In this document: positions 1 through 8,889 of the stretch, piece by piece
Position numbering within the stretch: position 1 is the stretch's first letter
Layout: the number at the start of each line of letters is the position of its first letter
Assembly (NCBI RefSeq): GCF_015277515.1
Contig: NZ_CP063767.1
Coordinates: 1,922,001 to 1,986,000, forward strand
Direction of reading: 5' to 3'
Source: Thermophilibacter immobilis
GTDB lineage: Bacteria > Actinomycetota > Coriobacteriia > Coriobacteriales > Atopobiaceae
DNA: 64,000 bases
Translations under genes and position numbers: made by a program
Notes under the pieces: model-generated
Database searches by the model: none
Seen by the model: only the letters and a program-made list of their open reading frames with translations
What the model was told of the DNA's origin: nothing

Positions 1-461
1 CGCTGGTACATCTGACCTGAGCAGCGCGGGCACACGTCCACGCCCGCGGGTGCCGTGTAGCCGCAGTCGCGGCAGGTGCGACGCGAGCTCAGGCGCTCAA
101 TGATCACGTCCGGCTCCACGTCCACGAGCAAGGCTGCGTCAAGCGTGCGACCCATGTCGGCAAGCTCGGAGTCAAGTACGACCGCCTGCGACGTGTTGCG
201 AGGGAAGCCGTCGAGGATAAAGCCCTCCTGCGCGTCATCGGCAGCCAGGCGCTCCTTGACGAGGTCGATGACGAGTGCGTCGGGAACGAGCTTGCCAGAA
301 TCCATATAGCCCTTGGCGCGCGCGCCGAGCTTCGAGCCATCCTTGATGGCCGCGCGCAAGAGGTCACCCGTGGAGATGTGGGCAAAGCCAAACTCGGCCA
401 CGAGCTTTTGGGCCTGCGTGCCCTTACCGGCACCCGGCGCGCCAAGGAGAACAATGTTCAT
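1..461 (-). CDS. adk: Adenylate kinase, C-terminus beyond window edge
   Basis: Transfers phosphate between ATP and AMP in the cytosol to balance adenine nucleotides. The reading frame starts at ATG 461 (MNIVLLGAPGAGKGTQAQ), giving the P-loop GAPGAGKGT at residues 7-15. The LID domain carries four cysteines in two pairs (RTCRDCGY and DVCPRCSG), the zinc-binding form typical of Gram-positive adenylate kinases. About 153 codons are present; the rest lies left of base 1. It follows secY by about 50 bp, the usual secY-adk order at the end of the spc operon. The identity is certain from the P-loop and LID. Confidence 0.97.
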   Translation of the reverse strand, partial: MNIVLLGAPGAGKGTQAQKLVAEFGFAHISTGDLLRAAIKDGSKLGARAKGYMDSGKLVPDALVIDLVKERLAADDAQEGFILDGFPRNTSQAVVLDSELADMGRTLDAALLVDVEPDVIIERLSSRRTCRDCGYTAPAGVDVCPRCSGQMYQ

Positions 462-510
462 GATGATGCCGCCTGCCTTTCCCTCGCCTTGCCTGTCTGC
501 CACGAGGGGC

Positions 511-1788
511 CTACTTGAAGAACCCCTCGTAATTGTGCATCTTGAGCTGGCTTTCGATGGATGAGAGCGTATCCATGGCAACGCCGACCATGATGAGGAC
601 CGAGGTGCCGCCAAAGGCCTGGATGAGCGAGTTGCCCGTGAACCAGAAGATGATCGTGGGCACGACGGCCAGGACGGCCATGAACAGGGCACCTGGAAGC
701 GTGACGTGATCAATCGTGCTCTTGATGTAGGCCGCGGTGGCAGCTCCCGGACGGACGCCGGGGATGAAGCCACCCTGCTTGCGCAGCTGGTCGGCAGTCT
801 CCGTGGGGTTGAAGACCATCGAGGAGTAGAAGTACGCAAAGGCAACGATGAGCACCACGGAAAGCACCCAGTTGACCCAGCCGGCCGAAAGGGCGTTGGC
901 CACGACCTGAACCCAGCCCACGGTGGGGAAGAAGACGGCGAGCTGCACCGGCAGATACAAAATTGCCGAGGCGAAGATGATGGGCACGACGCCCGCCGTG
1001 TTCACCTTGATGGGAAGGTAGGTCGACTGGCCGCCCATCATCTTGCGGCCCACGACCCGCTTGGCGTACTGGACCGGGATGCGCCTCTGGCCGCGCTCCA
1101 CGTAGACGATGATCGGGATGATCGCGACAATGATCGCAAGCGTGACCAGCGTGAGGGCCACGTTGCCCGTGCTGGTGACCGACGAGATGAGCGAGGTGGG
1201 CAGGCCCGACATGATGTTCGCAAAGATGATGAGCGACATGCCGTTGCCCACGCCGCGCTGCGTGATGACCTCGCCGAGCCACATGATGACCACGGCGCCC
1301 ACGAGCATGGTGAAGACCACGATGACGTTCTCGAGCATCGCGGGGATGCCCATGTTCGAGAAGCTCACGCCGTAGCTCTTGAAGAGGAAGAGGTAGCCAA
1401 TGGCGTTGAGAAGGGCAAGCCCGATCGTGAGGTAGCGCGTGTACTGCGTTACCTTGCGCTGACCGGCCTCGCCCTCCTTGGCAAGCTCGCCGAGGGACGG
1501 AATGACGACCTGCAGAAGCTGCAGAATGATCTGCGCCGTGATGTAGGGCATGATTCCCAGGCTAAAAACGGACATGCGGGAAAGCGCGCCACCTGAGAAC
1601 AGGTTGAGCACGGCCATCGCACCACCCGAGGAGAGCCCCGCCTGATAGGCGGAGAGCATGTCCTTGAACGGAGCGCCCGGGACGGGCAGATAGGCACCAA
1701 AGCGGTACAGCAGGAGGATTCCCGCCGTCAGCAGGAGCTTCTGCCTCAGTTCCGGAACGCGAAACGCGTTGGCGATTCCCTTTAGCAC
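511..1788 (-). CDS. secY: Protein translocase subunit SecY
   Basis: Channel-forming subunit of the Sec translocon in the cytoplasmic membrane. The 425 residues contain about ten hydrophobic segments, and the N-terminus ([20 protein letters not shown]) and cytosolic loop [16 protein letters not shown] are characteristic of SecY. The start is GTG at 1788, which overlaps the stop of rplO by 7 bp, so the two genes are translationally coupled. Length is normal for the family. Its partner SecE is encoded far away at 39552-39926, and no secG was seen in the window. Confidence 0.98.
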   Translation of the reverse strand: MLKGIANAFRVPELRQKLLLTAGILLLYRFGAYLPVPGAPFKDMLSAYQAGLSSGGAMAVLNLFSGGALSRMSVFSLGIMPYITAQIILQLLQVVIPSLGELAKEGEAGQRKVTQYTRYLTIGLALLNAIGYLFLFKSYGVSFSNMGIPAMLENVIVVFTMLVGAVVIMWLGEVITQRGVGNGMSLIIFANIMSGLPTSLISSVTSTGNVALTLVTLAIIVAIIPIIVYVERGQRRIPVQYAKRVVGRKMMGGQSTYLPIKVNTAGVVPIIFASAILYLPVQLAVFFPTVGWVQVVANALSAGWVNWVLSVVLIVAFAYFYSSMVFNPTETADQLRKQGGFIPGVRPGAATAAYIKSTIDHVTLPGALFMAVLAVVPTIIFWFTGNSLIQAFGGTSVLIMVGVAMDTLSSIESQLKMHNYEGFFK

Positions 1789-2231
1789 GCCTGCTCGACC
1801 TTTCCTCCGGCCGCCTCGATCTTAGCCTTGGCCGAGGCGGAGACCTTATCCACCTTGATGGTGAGCTTCTTGGTGAGCTCGCCGTCCCCGAGGACCTTCA
1901 CGGGGACGTACGCGTGCTTGATGACGCCCTTGGCGACCAGGCTGTCGGAGTCGACGGTGTCACCGTCGGCGAACAGCGTGTCGAGACGAGCGACGTTCAC
2001 CGGGGCGTACTCCACGCGATTGTGGTTGGTGAAGCCGGGGAGCTTGGGCAGACGCATCGCAAGCGGCTGCTGGCCACCCTCGAAGCCCGACCCCTTGCCG
2101 CCGCCGGCACGGGAGAGCTGGCCCTTGGTACCTCGGCCAGCCGTGGTGCCCTGGCCAGCCGAGTTGCCGCGACCGACGCGCTTGCGGTTCTTGCGCGAGC
2201 CCTCCGCGGGACGCAGATCATTGAGCTGCAT
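1782..2231 (-). CDS. rplO: 50S ribosomal protein L15
   Basis: Late-assembling protein of the large ribosomal subunit. The 149 residues begin [20 protein letters not shown], followed by the glycine/arginine-rich N-terminal extension ([19 protein letters not shown]) that threads into 23S rRNA, and a globular C-terminal half. The length matches the bacterial family. It lies between rpmD and secY in the standard spc order and overlaps secY by 7 bp. Confidence 0.98.
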   Translation of the reverse strand: MQLNDLRPAEGSRKNRKRVGRGNSAGQGTTAGRGTKGQLSRAGGGKGSGFEGGQQPLAMRLPKLPGFTNHNRVEYAPVNVARLDTLFADGDTVDSDSLVAKGVIKHAYVPVKVLGDGELTKKLTIKVDKVSASAKAKIEAAGGKVEQAC

Positions 2232-2240
2232 GAATAACTC

Positions 2241-2426
2241 CTAGTTCTCTTCCACGTCGACAAGGTGCTTGACCTTGAAGATCATTCCACGGATGCTCGG
2301 ATTGTCGGGCTGCTCGACGACGTCACCGATCTTGCGCAGACCAAGGGCTCGGCAGGTGGCCGTCTGGTCCTTCTTGACAGAGGCGACCGCGCTGTGAACG
2401 AGCGTGATCTTGAGGGACTGAGCCAT
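2241..2426 (-). CDS. rpmD: 50S ribosomal protein L30
   Basis: Small large-subunit protein of 61 residues, the normal length for bacterial L30. The sequence [30 protein letters not shown] matches the family pattern in which a conserved LGLRK segment follows a basic stretch (quoted in part only). It sits 3 bp downstream of rpsE and 9 bp upstream of rplO, so it is transcribed and probably translated together with them. Confidence 0.96.
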   Translation of the reverse strand: MAQSLKITLVHSAVASVKKDQTATCRALGLRKIGDVVEQPDNPSIRGMIFKVKHLVDVEEN

Positions 2427-2429
2427 CTT

Positions 2430-2951
2430 CTAGTTCTCCTTCCCCGTGAACATCTCGCTGACGGTGAGGCCACGGCGCTCGGCGGTCTCCTCGGGGCTGG
2501 ACAGCTCCTTGAGGCCCGCAGCGGCGGCCTTGATGATGTTCATGGCGTTATTGGTGCCAAGAGACTTGGAGAGCACGTTGGTGATGCCAGCGAGCTCGAA
2601 GAGCGGACGCACGGGGCCGCCAGCGATGACGCCGGTACCCTCGATGGCCGGCTTGATGAGCACATGGCCGGCACCGTAGTGGCCCTCGACGGTGTGGGGC
2701 ACGGTGCCGTGCTCGGTGACGGGCACCTTGAACATGTTCTTCTTTGCGTCCTCGACGCCCTTGGAAATAGCCAGGGGCACCTCAGCGGACTTGCCCATGC
2801 CCAGGCCGACGTTACCCTTGCCGTCACCGACGACGACAAGCGCGACGAGAGACATGCGACGGCCGCCCTTGACGGTCTTGGAGACGCGGTGGATGTAGAC
2901 GACGCGCTCCTGAAGGTCCGTGTCCTGCTGGCGCTTACGATCTCGTGCCAT
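2430..2951 (-). CDS. rpsE: 30S ribosomal protein S5
   Basis: Small-subunit protein that helps maintain decoding accuracy and lines the mRNA entry channel. The 173 residues contain the double-stranded-RNA-binding-like N-terminal part ([20 protein letters not shown]) and the S5 C-terminal domain ([19 protein letters not shown]). Start and length agree with the family. It is preceded by rplR with a 9-bp spacer and followed by rpmD after 3 bp. Confidence 0.98.
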   Translation of the reverse strand: MARDRKRQQDTDLQERVVYIHRVSKTVKGGRRMSLVALVVVGDGKGNVGLGMGKSAEVPLAISKGVEDAKKNMFKVPVTEHGTVPHTVEGHYGAGHVLIKPAIEGTGVIAGGPVRPLFELAGITNVLSKSLGTNNAMNIIKAAAAGLKELSSPEETAERRGLTVSEMFTGKEN

Positions 2952-2960
2952 TGAATCCTC

Positions 2961-3329
2961 CTAGAACTTCAGGCCCGCGTTGCGGGCACCGTCTGCCAGA
3001 GCCTTGACGCGACCGTGATAGATGCGACCGCCGCGGTCAAAGGTGACCGTGGTGACGCCCTTCTCGACGGCGCGCTTTCCAACGAGGTCGCCCACAAACG
3101 CAGCGGCCTCCTTGTTGGAACCACGCTTGCCCATGGAACGGAACTCCGCGTCGAGGGTCGAGGCAGAGCAGATGGTCCTGCCGTCGGCGTCGTCGATGAC
3201 CTGAGCGTAGATGTGAGCGTTGCTGCGGTGCACGCTGAGGCGCGGGCGCTCAGCGGTGCCGAAGATCTTGGCGCGGACGCGGCGCTCGCGGCGCTTGAGA
3301 CCGGCCTTCTTCGCCTTCTGCTTGTTCAT
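2961..3329 (-). CDS. rplR: 50S ribosomal protein L18
   Basis: 5S-rRNA-binding protein of the central protuberance. The 122 residues show the L18 pattern [20 protein letters not shown] in the N-terminal half and [19 protein letters not shown] at the C-terminus. A basic N-terminus rich in lysine and arginine is typical. The gene is separated from rplF by about 59 bp that contain a small hairpin. Confidence 0.98.
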   Translation of the reverse strand: MNKQKAKKAGLKRRERRVRAKIFGTAERPRLSVHRSNAHIYAQVIDDADGRTICSASTLDAEFRSMGKRGSNKEAAAFVGDLVGKRAVEKGVTTVTFDRGGRIYHGRVKALADGARNAGLKF

Positions 3330-3347
3330 TCCTTCTCCTTAGACGTG

Positions 3348-3369
3348 CCGTCACCTGACGGGGTGACGG
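3348..3369 (-). other. Intercistronic hairpin between rplF and rplR
   Basis: Perfect 8-bp inverted repeat (CCGTCACC ... GGTGACGG) around a 6-base loop in the 59-bp gap between rplF and rplR. There is no run of T on the transcribed strand, so it is not a standard terminator. It may be an mRNA-processing or translation-control structure; its role is unknown. Confidence 0.5.
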
Positions 3370-3388
3370 TCTTCTACCTGAGCTGAGG

Positions 3389-3925
3389 CTACTTGGCAGC
3401 CTTGCCGAGCTTCCTGCGGATGTGCTCGCCCGCATAATGGATGCCCTTGCCCTTGTACGGCTCGGGCGGACGCTTCATGCGAATCTCGGCGGCGACTTGG
3501 CCGACCTGCTCCTTGGAAATGCCCTTCACCGTGATGTGGGTGTTGTCGGGCACCTCGAACGAGATGTCATGGGGGGCGGCGTAGATGACGGGGTGCGAGT
3601 AACCAAGGGAGAGATCGAGGTCCTTGCCCTTGAGCGCCGCGCGATAGCCGACGCCGGCGAGCTCGAGCTTCTTCTCGAAGCCCTCGGACACGCCGACGAC
3701 CATGTTGTGGACCAGAGTGCGGGTGAGCCCCTGCTGCGCGTTGGAGCCAGTGGAGTCGTCGACGCGGCTCACGATGAGCTCGTCGCCCTCCTTCTTGATC
3801 TGAACGAGGTCCGAGAAGGTGCGAGAGAGCTCGCCCCTGCCGCCCTTGACGCTAACGCGTGCACCCTCGATGGTCACAGTGACTCCGGCGGGAACCTGAA
3901 CGGGCATCTTACCAATACGAGACAC
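3389..3925 (-). CDS. rplF: 50S ribosomal protein L6
   Basis: Large-subunit protein near the factor-binding site, made of two similar alpha/beta domains. The 178 residues start MSRIGKMPVQVPAGVTVTI and end in the C-terminal signature RMKRPPEPYKGKGIHYAGEH, which is diagnostic for L6. Length is normal. It follows rpsH after 28 bp in the standard spc order. Confidence 0.98.
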   Translation of the reverse strand: MSRIGKMPVQVPAGVTVTIEGARVSVKGGRGELSRTFSDLVQIKKEGDELIVSRVDDSTGSNAQQGLTRTLVHNMVVGVSEGFEKKLELAGVGYRAALKGKDLDLSLGYSHPVIYAAPHDISFEVPDNTHITVKGISKEQVGQVAAEIRMKRPPEPYKGKGIHYAGEHIRRKLGKAAK

Positions 3926-3953
3926 GGTAGTCTCCTTTCATTCCTGCCGAGAG

Positions 3954-4352
3954 TTACCAGACGTAGGCGATGACCTCGCCGCCAACGCCCAGCTTGCGAG
4001 CGTCGCGGTCGCACATCATGCCCTTGGAAGTAGAGATAACGGCGGTGCCGAGACCCCCGAGAACGCGCGGGAGCTTGTCCGCGGTGGAGTAGATACGCAG
4101 TCCCGGCTTGGAAATGCGGCGAATGCCGCGAATGATCTTAGCGTGGCGCGTGCCGTACTTGAGGGTGATGTGCAGCGTCTTCTGCGGGATCGTGTCCTCG
4201 ACCTCGTAGCTGGCGATGTAGCCCTCCTCACAGATAACGCGGGCAATCTCCACCAGCACCTTGGTCGAGGGCATGGAAACCTCGGCCTTGTTGGCGGAGT
4301 TCGCGTTGCGTACGCGCGTCAGCATGTCAGAAATGGGATCAGTAATCTTCAT
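3954..4352 (-). CDS. rpsH: 30S ribosomal protein S8
   Basis: Small-subunit assembly protein that binds 16S rRNA helix 21 and, in E. coli, represses the spc operon. The start was set at ATG 4352 (MKITDPISDMLTRVRNAN), giving 132 residues as in other bacteria; an in-frame upstream extension lacks homologous character. The C-terminal signature STSKGMMCDRDARKLGVGGE is present. About 90 bp separate it from rpsN upstream. Confidence 0.98.
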   Translation of the reverse strand: MKITDPISDMLTRVRNANSANKAEVSMPSTKVLVEIARVICEEGYIASYEVEDTIPQKTLHITLKYGTRHAKIIRGIRRISKPGLRIYSTADKLPRVLGGLGTAVISTSKGMMCDRDARKLGVGGEVIAYVW

Positions 4353-4442
4353 GGATCCGTCTCCTTCGTTAAAGATGAACCTGCGTGCCTGGTTCGCCCG
4401 CACCCGTGGCGCAGACGCCTAGGCGCCAGAGCCCTTTGCGTC

Positions 4443-4628
4443 CTACCAGCTTGCCTTGCGGACGCCAGGAAGCTCGCCCTTGCTCGCAAGCTCGCGGAAG
4501 CACACGCGGCACAGGCCGAACTTGCGATACACGGAGTGGGGACGCCCACACCGCTGGCAGCGGTTCTGCTTGCGTGACGAGTACTTCGGCTCGCGCGATG
4601 CCTTGACGATCATCGATGTCTTAGCCAC
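4443..4628 (-). CDS. rpsZ: 30S ribosomal protein S14, zinc-binding type Z
   Basis: Short 61-residue S14 of the zinc-containing (C+) type. Two CxxC pairs are visible (NRCQRCGRP and GLCRVCFRE), with the family ending [13 protein letters not shown]. The zinc form is normal for the spc-operon copy in Actinobacteria and Firmicutes. It lies between rplE and rpsH. The common name rpsN type Z is equally correct. Confidence 0.97.
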   Translation of the reverse strand: MAKTSMIVKASREPKYSSRKQNRCQRCGRPHSVYRKFGLCRVCFRELASKGELPGVRKASW

Positions 4629-4656
4629 AAATCCTCCTTCTTAGTACCTCTCGGCA

Positions 4657-4675
4657 GCTCCGGCGAGGCCGGAGC
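4657..4675 (-). other. Intercistronic hairpin between rplE and rpsN
   Basis: Perfect 8-bp GC-rich stem (GCTCCGGC/GCCGGAGC) with a 3-base loop in the 68-bp gap upstream of the rpsN ribosome-binding site. No T-run follows on the minus strand. It is one of several intercistronic stems in the ribosomal clusters. Confidence 0.5.
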
Positions 4676-4696
4676 GACCTTTACGAAAATTTAGTC

Positions 4697-5254
4697 CTAC
4701 TCTGCCTTGAACGGGAAGCGGAAGGCGGAGAGAAGCGCCTTGCCCTCCTCGTTGGTCGGAGCGGTGGTCACGATAGTGATGTCCATACCGCGGGTGCGAT
4801 CGGCCTTGTCGTAGTCGATCTCCGGGAAGATGAGCTGCTCGGTGACGCCCATGGAGAAGTTCCCACGACCGTCGAAGCTCTTGGGGGAGACGCCGCGGAA
4901 GTCGCGGATGCGCGGGATGGCGACGCCGATCAGGCGGTCGAGAAACTCCCACATGCGGTCGCCGCGCAGGGTCACCTTGGCGCCGATGGGCATGCCCGCC
5001 CGCAGGCGGAAGGTAGCAATGGACTTGCGAGCGTGGGTGATGAGGGGCTGCTGGCCGGTAATAACCCGCAGATCCTCGACGGCACCATCGATGGCCTTGG
5101 AATCCGTGGCCGCCTCGCCGACGCCCATGTTCACCACGATCTTCTCGATCTTGGGAATCTGGTTGACGTTCTTGTAGCCGAACTGCTTCTGGAGCTCGTC
5201 ACGAACCGTGGCGAAGTACTGCTCCTTCAGACGTGGGACGTACGTGTCTGCCAT
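4697..5254 (-). CDS. rplE: 50S ribosomal protein L5
   Basis: 5S-rRNA-binding protein of the central protuberance. The start was placed at ATG 5254 ([20 protein letters not shown]), preceded by a GGAG ribosome-binding site 6 bases upstream. This gives 185 residues, close to the family norm; a longer frame begins upstream but its extra residues are not L5-like. Signatures [14 protein letters not shown] and [21 protein letters not shown] are present. It is the first gene after an unusual 540-bp break in the cluster, so it probably has its own promoter, although none with a convincing -35 and -10 could be picked out. Confidence 0.97.
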   Translation of the reverse strand: MADTYVPRLKEQYFATVRDELQKQFGYKNVNQIPKIEKIVVNMGVGEAATDSKAIDGAVEDLRVITGQQPLITHARKSIATFRLRAGMPIGAKVTLRGDRMWEFLDRLIGVAIPRIRDFRGVSPKSFDGRGNFSMGVTEQLIFPEIDYDKADRTRGMDITIVTTAPTNEEGKALLSAFRFPFKAE

Positions 5255-5450
5255 GTTGTCTCCTTCGTTCATGGGGTTCTCAGCACGGGGTTCCAACCTC
5301 GTGCCTCCTGACCTTGGCGGAGCCAGGAGCCATCTGCGCCGAGACAGAACACTCCCTATCTACGGACACAGTCGTTTATGGTATGCCTTCTCCACAAAAA
5401 AGGCTACTGTGACGGAACCGCCACACAACCCCCACGCCGAGACCCTTTTT

Positions 5451-5554
5451 TGGTTTGGGTTTCGCAGCCCACGACTGTGGAGGGCATCCTAGGTTCCTGG
5501 CAGCAACGACCTAGGGTTTCTCTCCCCCTTTCGCACCACGCCGAACCCAAACCC
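5451..5554. repeat. 104-bp inverted-repeat-bounded element, unit 1
   Basis: Begins with TGGTTTGGGTTTCG and ends with CCGAACCCAAACCC, an imperfect terminal inverted repeat with a 10-bp perfect core (GGTTTGGGTT/AACCCAAACC). It lies in the non-coding gap between rplX and rplE, next to a second unit with the same ends. No reading frame of note is inside. Similar element sizes recur elsewhere in the window with different ends. Confidence 0.6.
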
Positions 5555-5560
5555 CTCTAT

Positions 5561-5674
5561 GGGTTTGGGTTCGGTAGTCTGTGACGTACGGCTCTCTGAA
5601 CCGAGAAACTCCAGATAACGAAAACTCGAATCCCTCAGCGCCCTCAGGAGTCAGCATTTCCCGAACCCAAACCC
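5561..5674. repeat. 114-bp inverted-repeat-bounded element, unit 2
   Basis: Begins GGGTTTGGGTTCGG (5561-5574) and ends CCGAACCCAAACCC (5661-5674), a perfect 14-bp terminal inverted repeat. The end of unit 1 and the start of unit 2 abut through a 6-base spacer, so together they also form a perfect 14-bp hairpin at 5541-5574. The interior has no gene. This is best described as a tandem pair of short palindrome-ended elements inserted in the spc operon. Confidence 0.7.
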
Positions 5675-5743
5675 GAAGGGCGATCTGAGACGATCTCCTG
5701 GAGCGCGGCGACATGTGCGCGGTACGCCTTCTTCCTCAAAGCA

Positions 5744-5771
5744 AAGGCCCCCGTCGCTTGACGGGGGCCTT
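5744..5771 (-). terminator. Terminator-like hairpin after rplX
   Basis: Perfect 12-bp stem (AAGGCCCCCGTC/GACGGGGGCCTT) with a 4-base loop, 24 bp downstream of the rplX stop. On the minus strand it is followed by TTTGCTTTG, an interrupted T tract. It would end or attenuate transcription between rplX and rplE, which is unusual inside this cluster. Confidence 0.65.
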
Positions 5772-5794
5772 GAAACGACACGTAAACCGTGCTC

Positions 5795-6112
5795 CTAAAG
5801 CTCGGCGCCACTCTTCTTGGAGACGCGCACCTTGGTGCCGTCCTCCTTGACCTTGAAGCCGACGCGCGTAGGGGCATCGGTGGAGGGGTCGATCAGCGCG
5901 ACGTTGGAGACGTCGATGGCCGCCTCCTTCTCGATGATGCCGCCCTGCTGGTTGGTGGCGGTCGGACGCAGGGCCTTCTTGACCACCGCGACGCCCTCGA
6001 CAACAACCTTGCCCTCCGCGGGGATGGCGCGCAGCACCGTGCCACGCTTGCCCTTGTCCTTGCCGGAGAGGACCTGGACGGTGTCGCCCGTCTTGATCTT
6101 GATCTTAGACAT
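5795..6112 (-). CDS. rplX: 50S ribosomal protein L24
   Basis: Assembly-initiator protein of the large subunit. The 105 residues contain the KOW motif ([20 protein letters not shown]) and the downstream pattern [20 protein letters not shown]. Length is normal. It is the last gene before a terminator-like hairpin and a 540-bp gap, so here it ends the S10-type transcription unit instead of leading directly into rplE. Confidence 0.97.
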   Translation of the reverse strand: MSKIKIKTGDTVQVLSGKDKGKRGTVLRAIPAEGKVVVEGVAVVKKALRPTATNQQGGIIEKEAAIDVSNVALIDPSTDAPTRVGFKVKEDGTKVRVSKKSGAEL

Positions 6113-6125
6113 TCGTCCTCACTCC

Positions 6126-6494
6126 CTAGAGCGTCTCAGGCGCAAGCGAGACGATCTTCATGTACTTGTGGTCGCGGAGCTCACGAGCGACGGGCCCAAA
6201 GATACGGGTTCCCTTGGGCTCACCCTCCTTGTCGACCAAGACGCAGGCGTTCTGGTCGAACTTGATGTAGCTTCCGTCCTTGCGACGGGTCTCCTTGACG
6301 GTGCGCACGATGACGCAGCGAACGATGTCGCCCTTCTTAACCGACCCACCGGGGGTGGCCTCCTGCACGGCGCCGACGACAACGTCGGCCAGGCCGGCGT
6401 AACGACGCTTGGAGCCACCGAGAACCTTGACGCACTTCACGCGTCGAGCGCCGCTGTTATCAGCGACGTTGAGCATGGTCTCCATCTGAATCAT
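6126..6494 (-). CDS. rplN: 50S ribosomal protein L14
   Basis: Large-subunit protein at the subunit interface. The 122 residues start [19 protein letters not shown] and include [20 protein letters not shown] and the C-terminal [19 protein letters not shown], all typical of L14. Length equals the family standard of 122. It lies 13 bp upstream of rplX. Confidence 0.98.
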   Translation of the reverse strand: MIQMETMLNVADNSGARRVKCVKVLGGSKRRYAGLADVVVGAVQEATPGGSVKKGDIVRCVIVRTVKETRRKDGSYIKFDQNACVLVDKEGEPKGTRIFGPVARELRDHKYMKIVSLAPETL

Positions 6495-6507
6495 GGCGTT
6501 CCTCCGA

Positions 6508-6548
6508 ACGTGTGCCCGCCCAGAGGTGCGCCCCCCAGGGGCACACGT
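6508..6548 (-). other. Hairpin between rpsQ and rplN
   Basis: Ten-base perfect inverted repeat (ACGTGTGCCC/GGGCACACGT) around a 21-base loop in the 72-bp gap between rpsQ and rplN. It lacks a T tract and so is unlikely to be a terminator. Possibly an mRNA-stability or processing stem. Confidence 0.45.
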
Positions 6549-6566
6549 AGGCAGTCGCTAATACTT

Positions 6567-6833
6567 TTACTTGGCGCGCTCGACGATCTCCGTGACACGC
6601 CAGCACTTGGTCTTGGAGATGGGGCGGGTTTCCATAACTGTGACGACGTCGCCCACGCTGCACTCGTTCTTCTCGTCGTGGCAGTGGAGCTTCTTGGAGA
6701 CGGTCATCATCTTGCCGTACTTGGGGTGGTGCTTGCGGTAGTCGATCTTCACCGTGACGGACTTGTCGCCGGAGATGGAGACAACAGTCCCGGTGCGGAC
6801 CTTACGCGCGTTCCTGGTTTCGGTCTCAGCCAT
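6567..6833 (-). CDS. rpsQ: 30S ribosomal protein S17
   Basis: Primary 16S-rRNA-binding protein with an OB fold. The 88 residues contain the S17 pattern GTVVSISGDKSVTVKIDYRK and the downstream signature GDVVTVMETRPISKTKCWRV. Start and length agree with the family. It follows rpmC after 18 bp. Confidence 0.97.
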   Translation of the reverse strand: MAETETRNARKVRTGTVVSISGDKSVTVKIDYRKHHPKYGKMMTVSKKLHCHDEKNECSVGDVVTVMETRPISKTKCWRVTEIVERAK

Positions 6834-6851
6834 AGCTTATTCTCCTGCGCT

Positions 6852-7067
6852 CTAGTTCTCCGCAGCGGACTTGTCCGCTGCGATCTGACGAGCGCGCTGC
6901 TCGGTGAGGGCGCGCGCAATGTCCTTCTTGACGGCCTTGACGCGAGACGTGTTGTCCAACTGGCTCGTGGCCATCTGGAAGCGGAGGTTGAACAGCTCGG
7001 CGCGGCCCTCCTCCACCTTCTTGGAAAGCTCGTCATCGCTCAGAGCCTTGATCTCGGTGTACTTCAT
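6852..7067 (-). CDS. rpmC: 50S ribosomal protein L29
   Basis: Small helical protein at the nascent-peptide exit, a docking site for trigger factor and SRP. The 71 residues start [20 protein letters not shown] and include [20 protein letters not shown], the family signature. Only 3 bp separate it from rplP upstream. Confidence 0.97.
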   Translation of the reverse strand: MKYTEIKALSDDELSKKVEEGRAELFNLRFQMATSQLDNTSRVKAVKKDIARALTEQRARQIAADKSAAEN

Positions 7068-7070
7068 TAC

Positions 7071-7496
7071 CTATTCCTCCCCGTCCTGCTCGGTGCGGGT
7101 GACGATCTTGGTCTTGATGGGCAGCTTGTGCTGGGCGAGGCGCAGGGCCTCCTTGGCGACGTCATCTGTGACCTCACCGATCTCGAACATGATGCGGCCC
7201 GGCTTGACAACGGCCACCCACTCCTCGGGGTTACCCTTGCCCTTGCCCATGCGGGTCTCGGCGGGCTTGTGCGTGACGGGCTTGTCCGGGAAGATCGTAA
7301 TCCAAACCTTGCCGCCACGCTTCATCTCGCGGGTCATGGCGATACGAGCGGCCTCGATCTGACGGTTGGTGATCCAGTGACGCTCGAGAGCCACGAGACC
7401 ATAGGTACCAAAGTGCAGCTCGGTGTTGCCCTTTGCCTGGCCCTTCATGGAGCCACGCTGGACCTTGCGGTGGAGCACACGCTTAGGTGCAAGCAT
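7071..7496 (-). CDS. rplP: 50S ribosomal protein L16
   Basis: Large-subunit protein near the A-site tRNA. The 141 residues begin [19 protein letters not shown] and contain the L16 signature [19 protein letters not shown] and [20 protein letters not shown]. Its start codon overlaps the rpsC stop by one base (TAATG), indicating translational coupling. Confidence 0.98.
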   Translation of the reverse strand: MLAPKRVLHRKVQRGSMKGQAKGNTELHFGTYGLVALERHWITNRQIEAARIAMTREMKRGGKVWITIFPDKPVTHKPAETRMGKGKGNPEEWVAVVKPGRIMFEIGEVTDDVAKEALRLAQHKLPIKTKIVTRTEQDGEE

Positions 7497-8206
7497 TAGC
7501 GGCCCCTCCTCTCATTGCGACCGCGGCGAGGACGCGAGGACCCCTCAAGCGCCGGCTTGGGCGTGGGCTGACCGGGAAGCTTCTCGCCGAGGTAAATCCA
7601 AACCTTGATGCCACAGGCGCCCATGGTGGTGCGGGCGGTAGCCTGACCGTAGTCGATCACGGCACGCAGGGTGTGCAGGGGCACGCGGCCCTCGCGGTAC
7701 CACTCGCGACGGCCCATCTCGGCACCGTTCAGGCGGCCGGAGCACTGGATGCGGATGCCCTTGGCACCGGCCTTGCGGGCGGACTGGACCGCCTTGCGCA
7801 TGGCGCGACGGAAGGCGACGCGCTGCTCGAGCTGCTCGCCGATAGACTGCGCGACGAGGTTGGCGTCGAGCTCGGGGCGCTTGACCTCGATGACGTCAAC
7901 GCTGACCTGGCCCTTGCCGACCTTGGCGACCTTCTCCAGGTCGGAGCGCAGGACGTCGATGTCGGCGCCCTTCTTGCCGATCACGATGCCCGGGCGGGCC
8001 GTGTAGATCGTGACCTTGACCTTGTCGCCGGCGCGCTCGATGTCCACGCGGGACAGGGCGGCCTTCTCGAGGCGCTTGGTGAGGTAGGCACGAATGGAAA
8101 GATCATTGCCGAGATTCTCGGCATAGTCCTTATCGGCGTACCAGCGGGAACGCCACTCCTCGGTGATGCCGAGACGAAAGCCCGTAGGCTGAACCTTGTG
8201 ACCCAT
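7496..8206 (-). CDS. rpsC: 30S ribosomal protein S3
   Basis: Small-subunit protein at the mRNA entry site with helicase activity in E. coli. The start was placed at ATG 8206 ([20 protein letters not shown]), giving 236 residues; a longer frame upstream adds arginine-rich residues not seen in the family. A KH domain ([20 protein letters not shown]) and the C-terminal S3 motif [20 protein letters not shown] are visible. The C-terminus has a short Pro/Arg-rich tail. Confidence 0.98.
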   Translation of the reverse strand: MGHKVQPTGFRLGITEEWRSRWYADKDYAENLGNDLSIRAYLTKRLEKAALSRVDIERAGDKVKVTIYTARPGIVIGKKGADIDVLRSDLEKVAKVGKGQVSVDVIEVKRPELDANLVAQSIGEQLEQRVAFRRAMRKAVQSARKAGAKGIRIQCSGRLNGAEMGRREWYREGRVPLHTLRAVIDYGQATARTTMGACGIKVWIYLGEKLPGQPTPKPALEGSSRPRRGRNERRGR

Positions 8207-8213
8207 GCTTTCC

Positions 8214-8579
8214 CTACGCCTCCTTTCGAGGAGCAACGACGACGGTGATGTGGCTCATGCGCTTGTTGATGCGCGACGCGGAGCCCTTGGCGCGGGGACG
8301 GACGCGCTTGAGCGTGGGGCCCTCGTCGACGTAGGCGAGCTTGACGATAAGATCGTCGCCGCGCAGGTGGTTGTTGTTCTCCGCATTGGCAATCGCGGAG
8401 CGCAGGACCTTGGCAACGTCCTCGGAGGCAGCGCGCGTCGAGAACTGAAGGACCTCGAGCGCCTTTGCGACGGGGAGGTTGCGGATCAGAGAGATGACGG
8501 CACGGGCCTTGCGAGGAGCGATGCGCACGTACTTGGCGGTTGCGCGCACCTCGATGGTGTCGGTGGTGTTCTGAGGCAT
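8214..8579 (-). CDS. rplV: 50S ribosomal protein L22
   Basis: Large-subunit protein whose beta-hairpin lines the exit tunnel. The 121 residues include [20 protein letters not shown] at the N-terminus and the C-terminal hairpin region [20 protein letters not shown]-like segment followed by [12 protein letters not shown]. Length is in the normal range. It overlaps nothing and lies 7 bp before rpsC. Confidence 0.97.
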   Translation of the reverse strand: MPQNTTDTIEVRATAKYVRIAPRKARAVISLIRNLPVAKALEVLQFSTRAASEDVAKVLRSAIANAENNNHLRGDDLIVKLAYVDEGPTLKRVRPRAKGSASRINKRMSHITVVVAPRKEA

Positions 8580-8595
8580 CTGTTTTCCCTACCCC

Positions 8596-8859
8596 CTAGT
8601 TATTAACCTTGTGCCCGCGGAAGGTGCGGGTCGGGGCGAACTCGCCCAGCTTGTGACCGACCATGGACTCGGTGATGTACACGGGCACGTGCTTGCGGCC
8701 GTCGTGGACGGCGATCGTGTGGCCGACCATCTCGGGGAAGATGGTCGAGGAGCGCGACCAGGTCTTGACGACCTCCTTCTTGCCGGCCTCGTTCTGAGCG
8801 GCGACACGCGCGAGGAGGCGAGTCTCCACGAACGGGCCCTTCTTGAGACTTCTGCTCAT
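8596..8859 (-). CDS. rpsS: 30S ribosomal protein S19
   Basis: Small-subunit head protein contacting S13 and the A-site region. The 87 residues start [19 protein letters not shown] and contain [20 protein letters not shown] and the signature [18 protein letters not shown]. Start and length are typical. It is placed between rplB and rplV as in most bacteria. Confidence 0.98.
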   Translation of the reverse strand: MSRSLKKGPFVETRLLARVAAQNEAGKKEVVKTWSRSSTIFPEMVGHTIAVHDGRKHVPVYITESMVGHKLGEFAPTRTFRGHKVNN

Positions 8860-8889
8860 GCTTTCTATCTCCTACTACTCGTGTTCCGG

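Noticed and set aside
5817-7499. Plus-strand frame of 560 codons opposite rplX-rplP
   Set aside because: Spans several intact ribosomal genes on the other strand; shadow frame.
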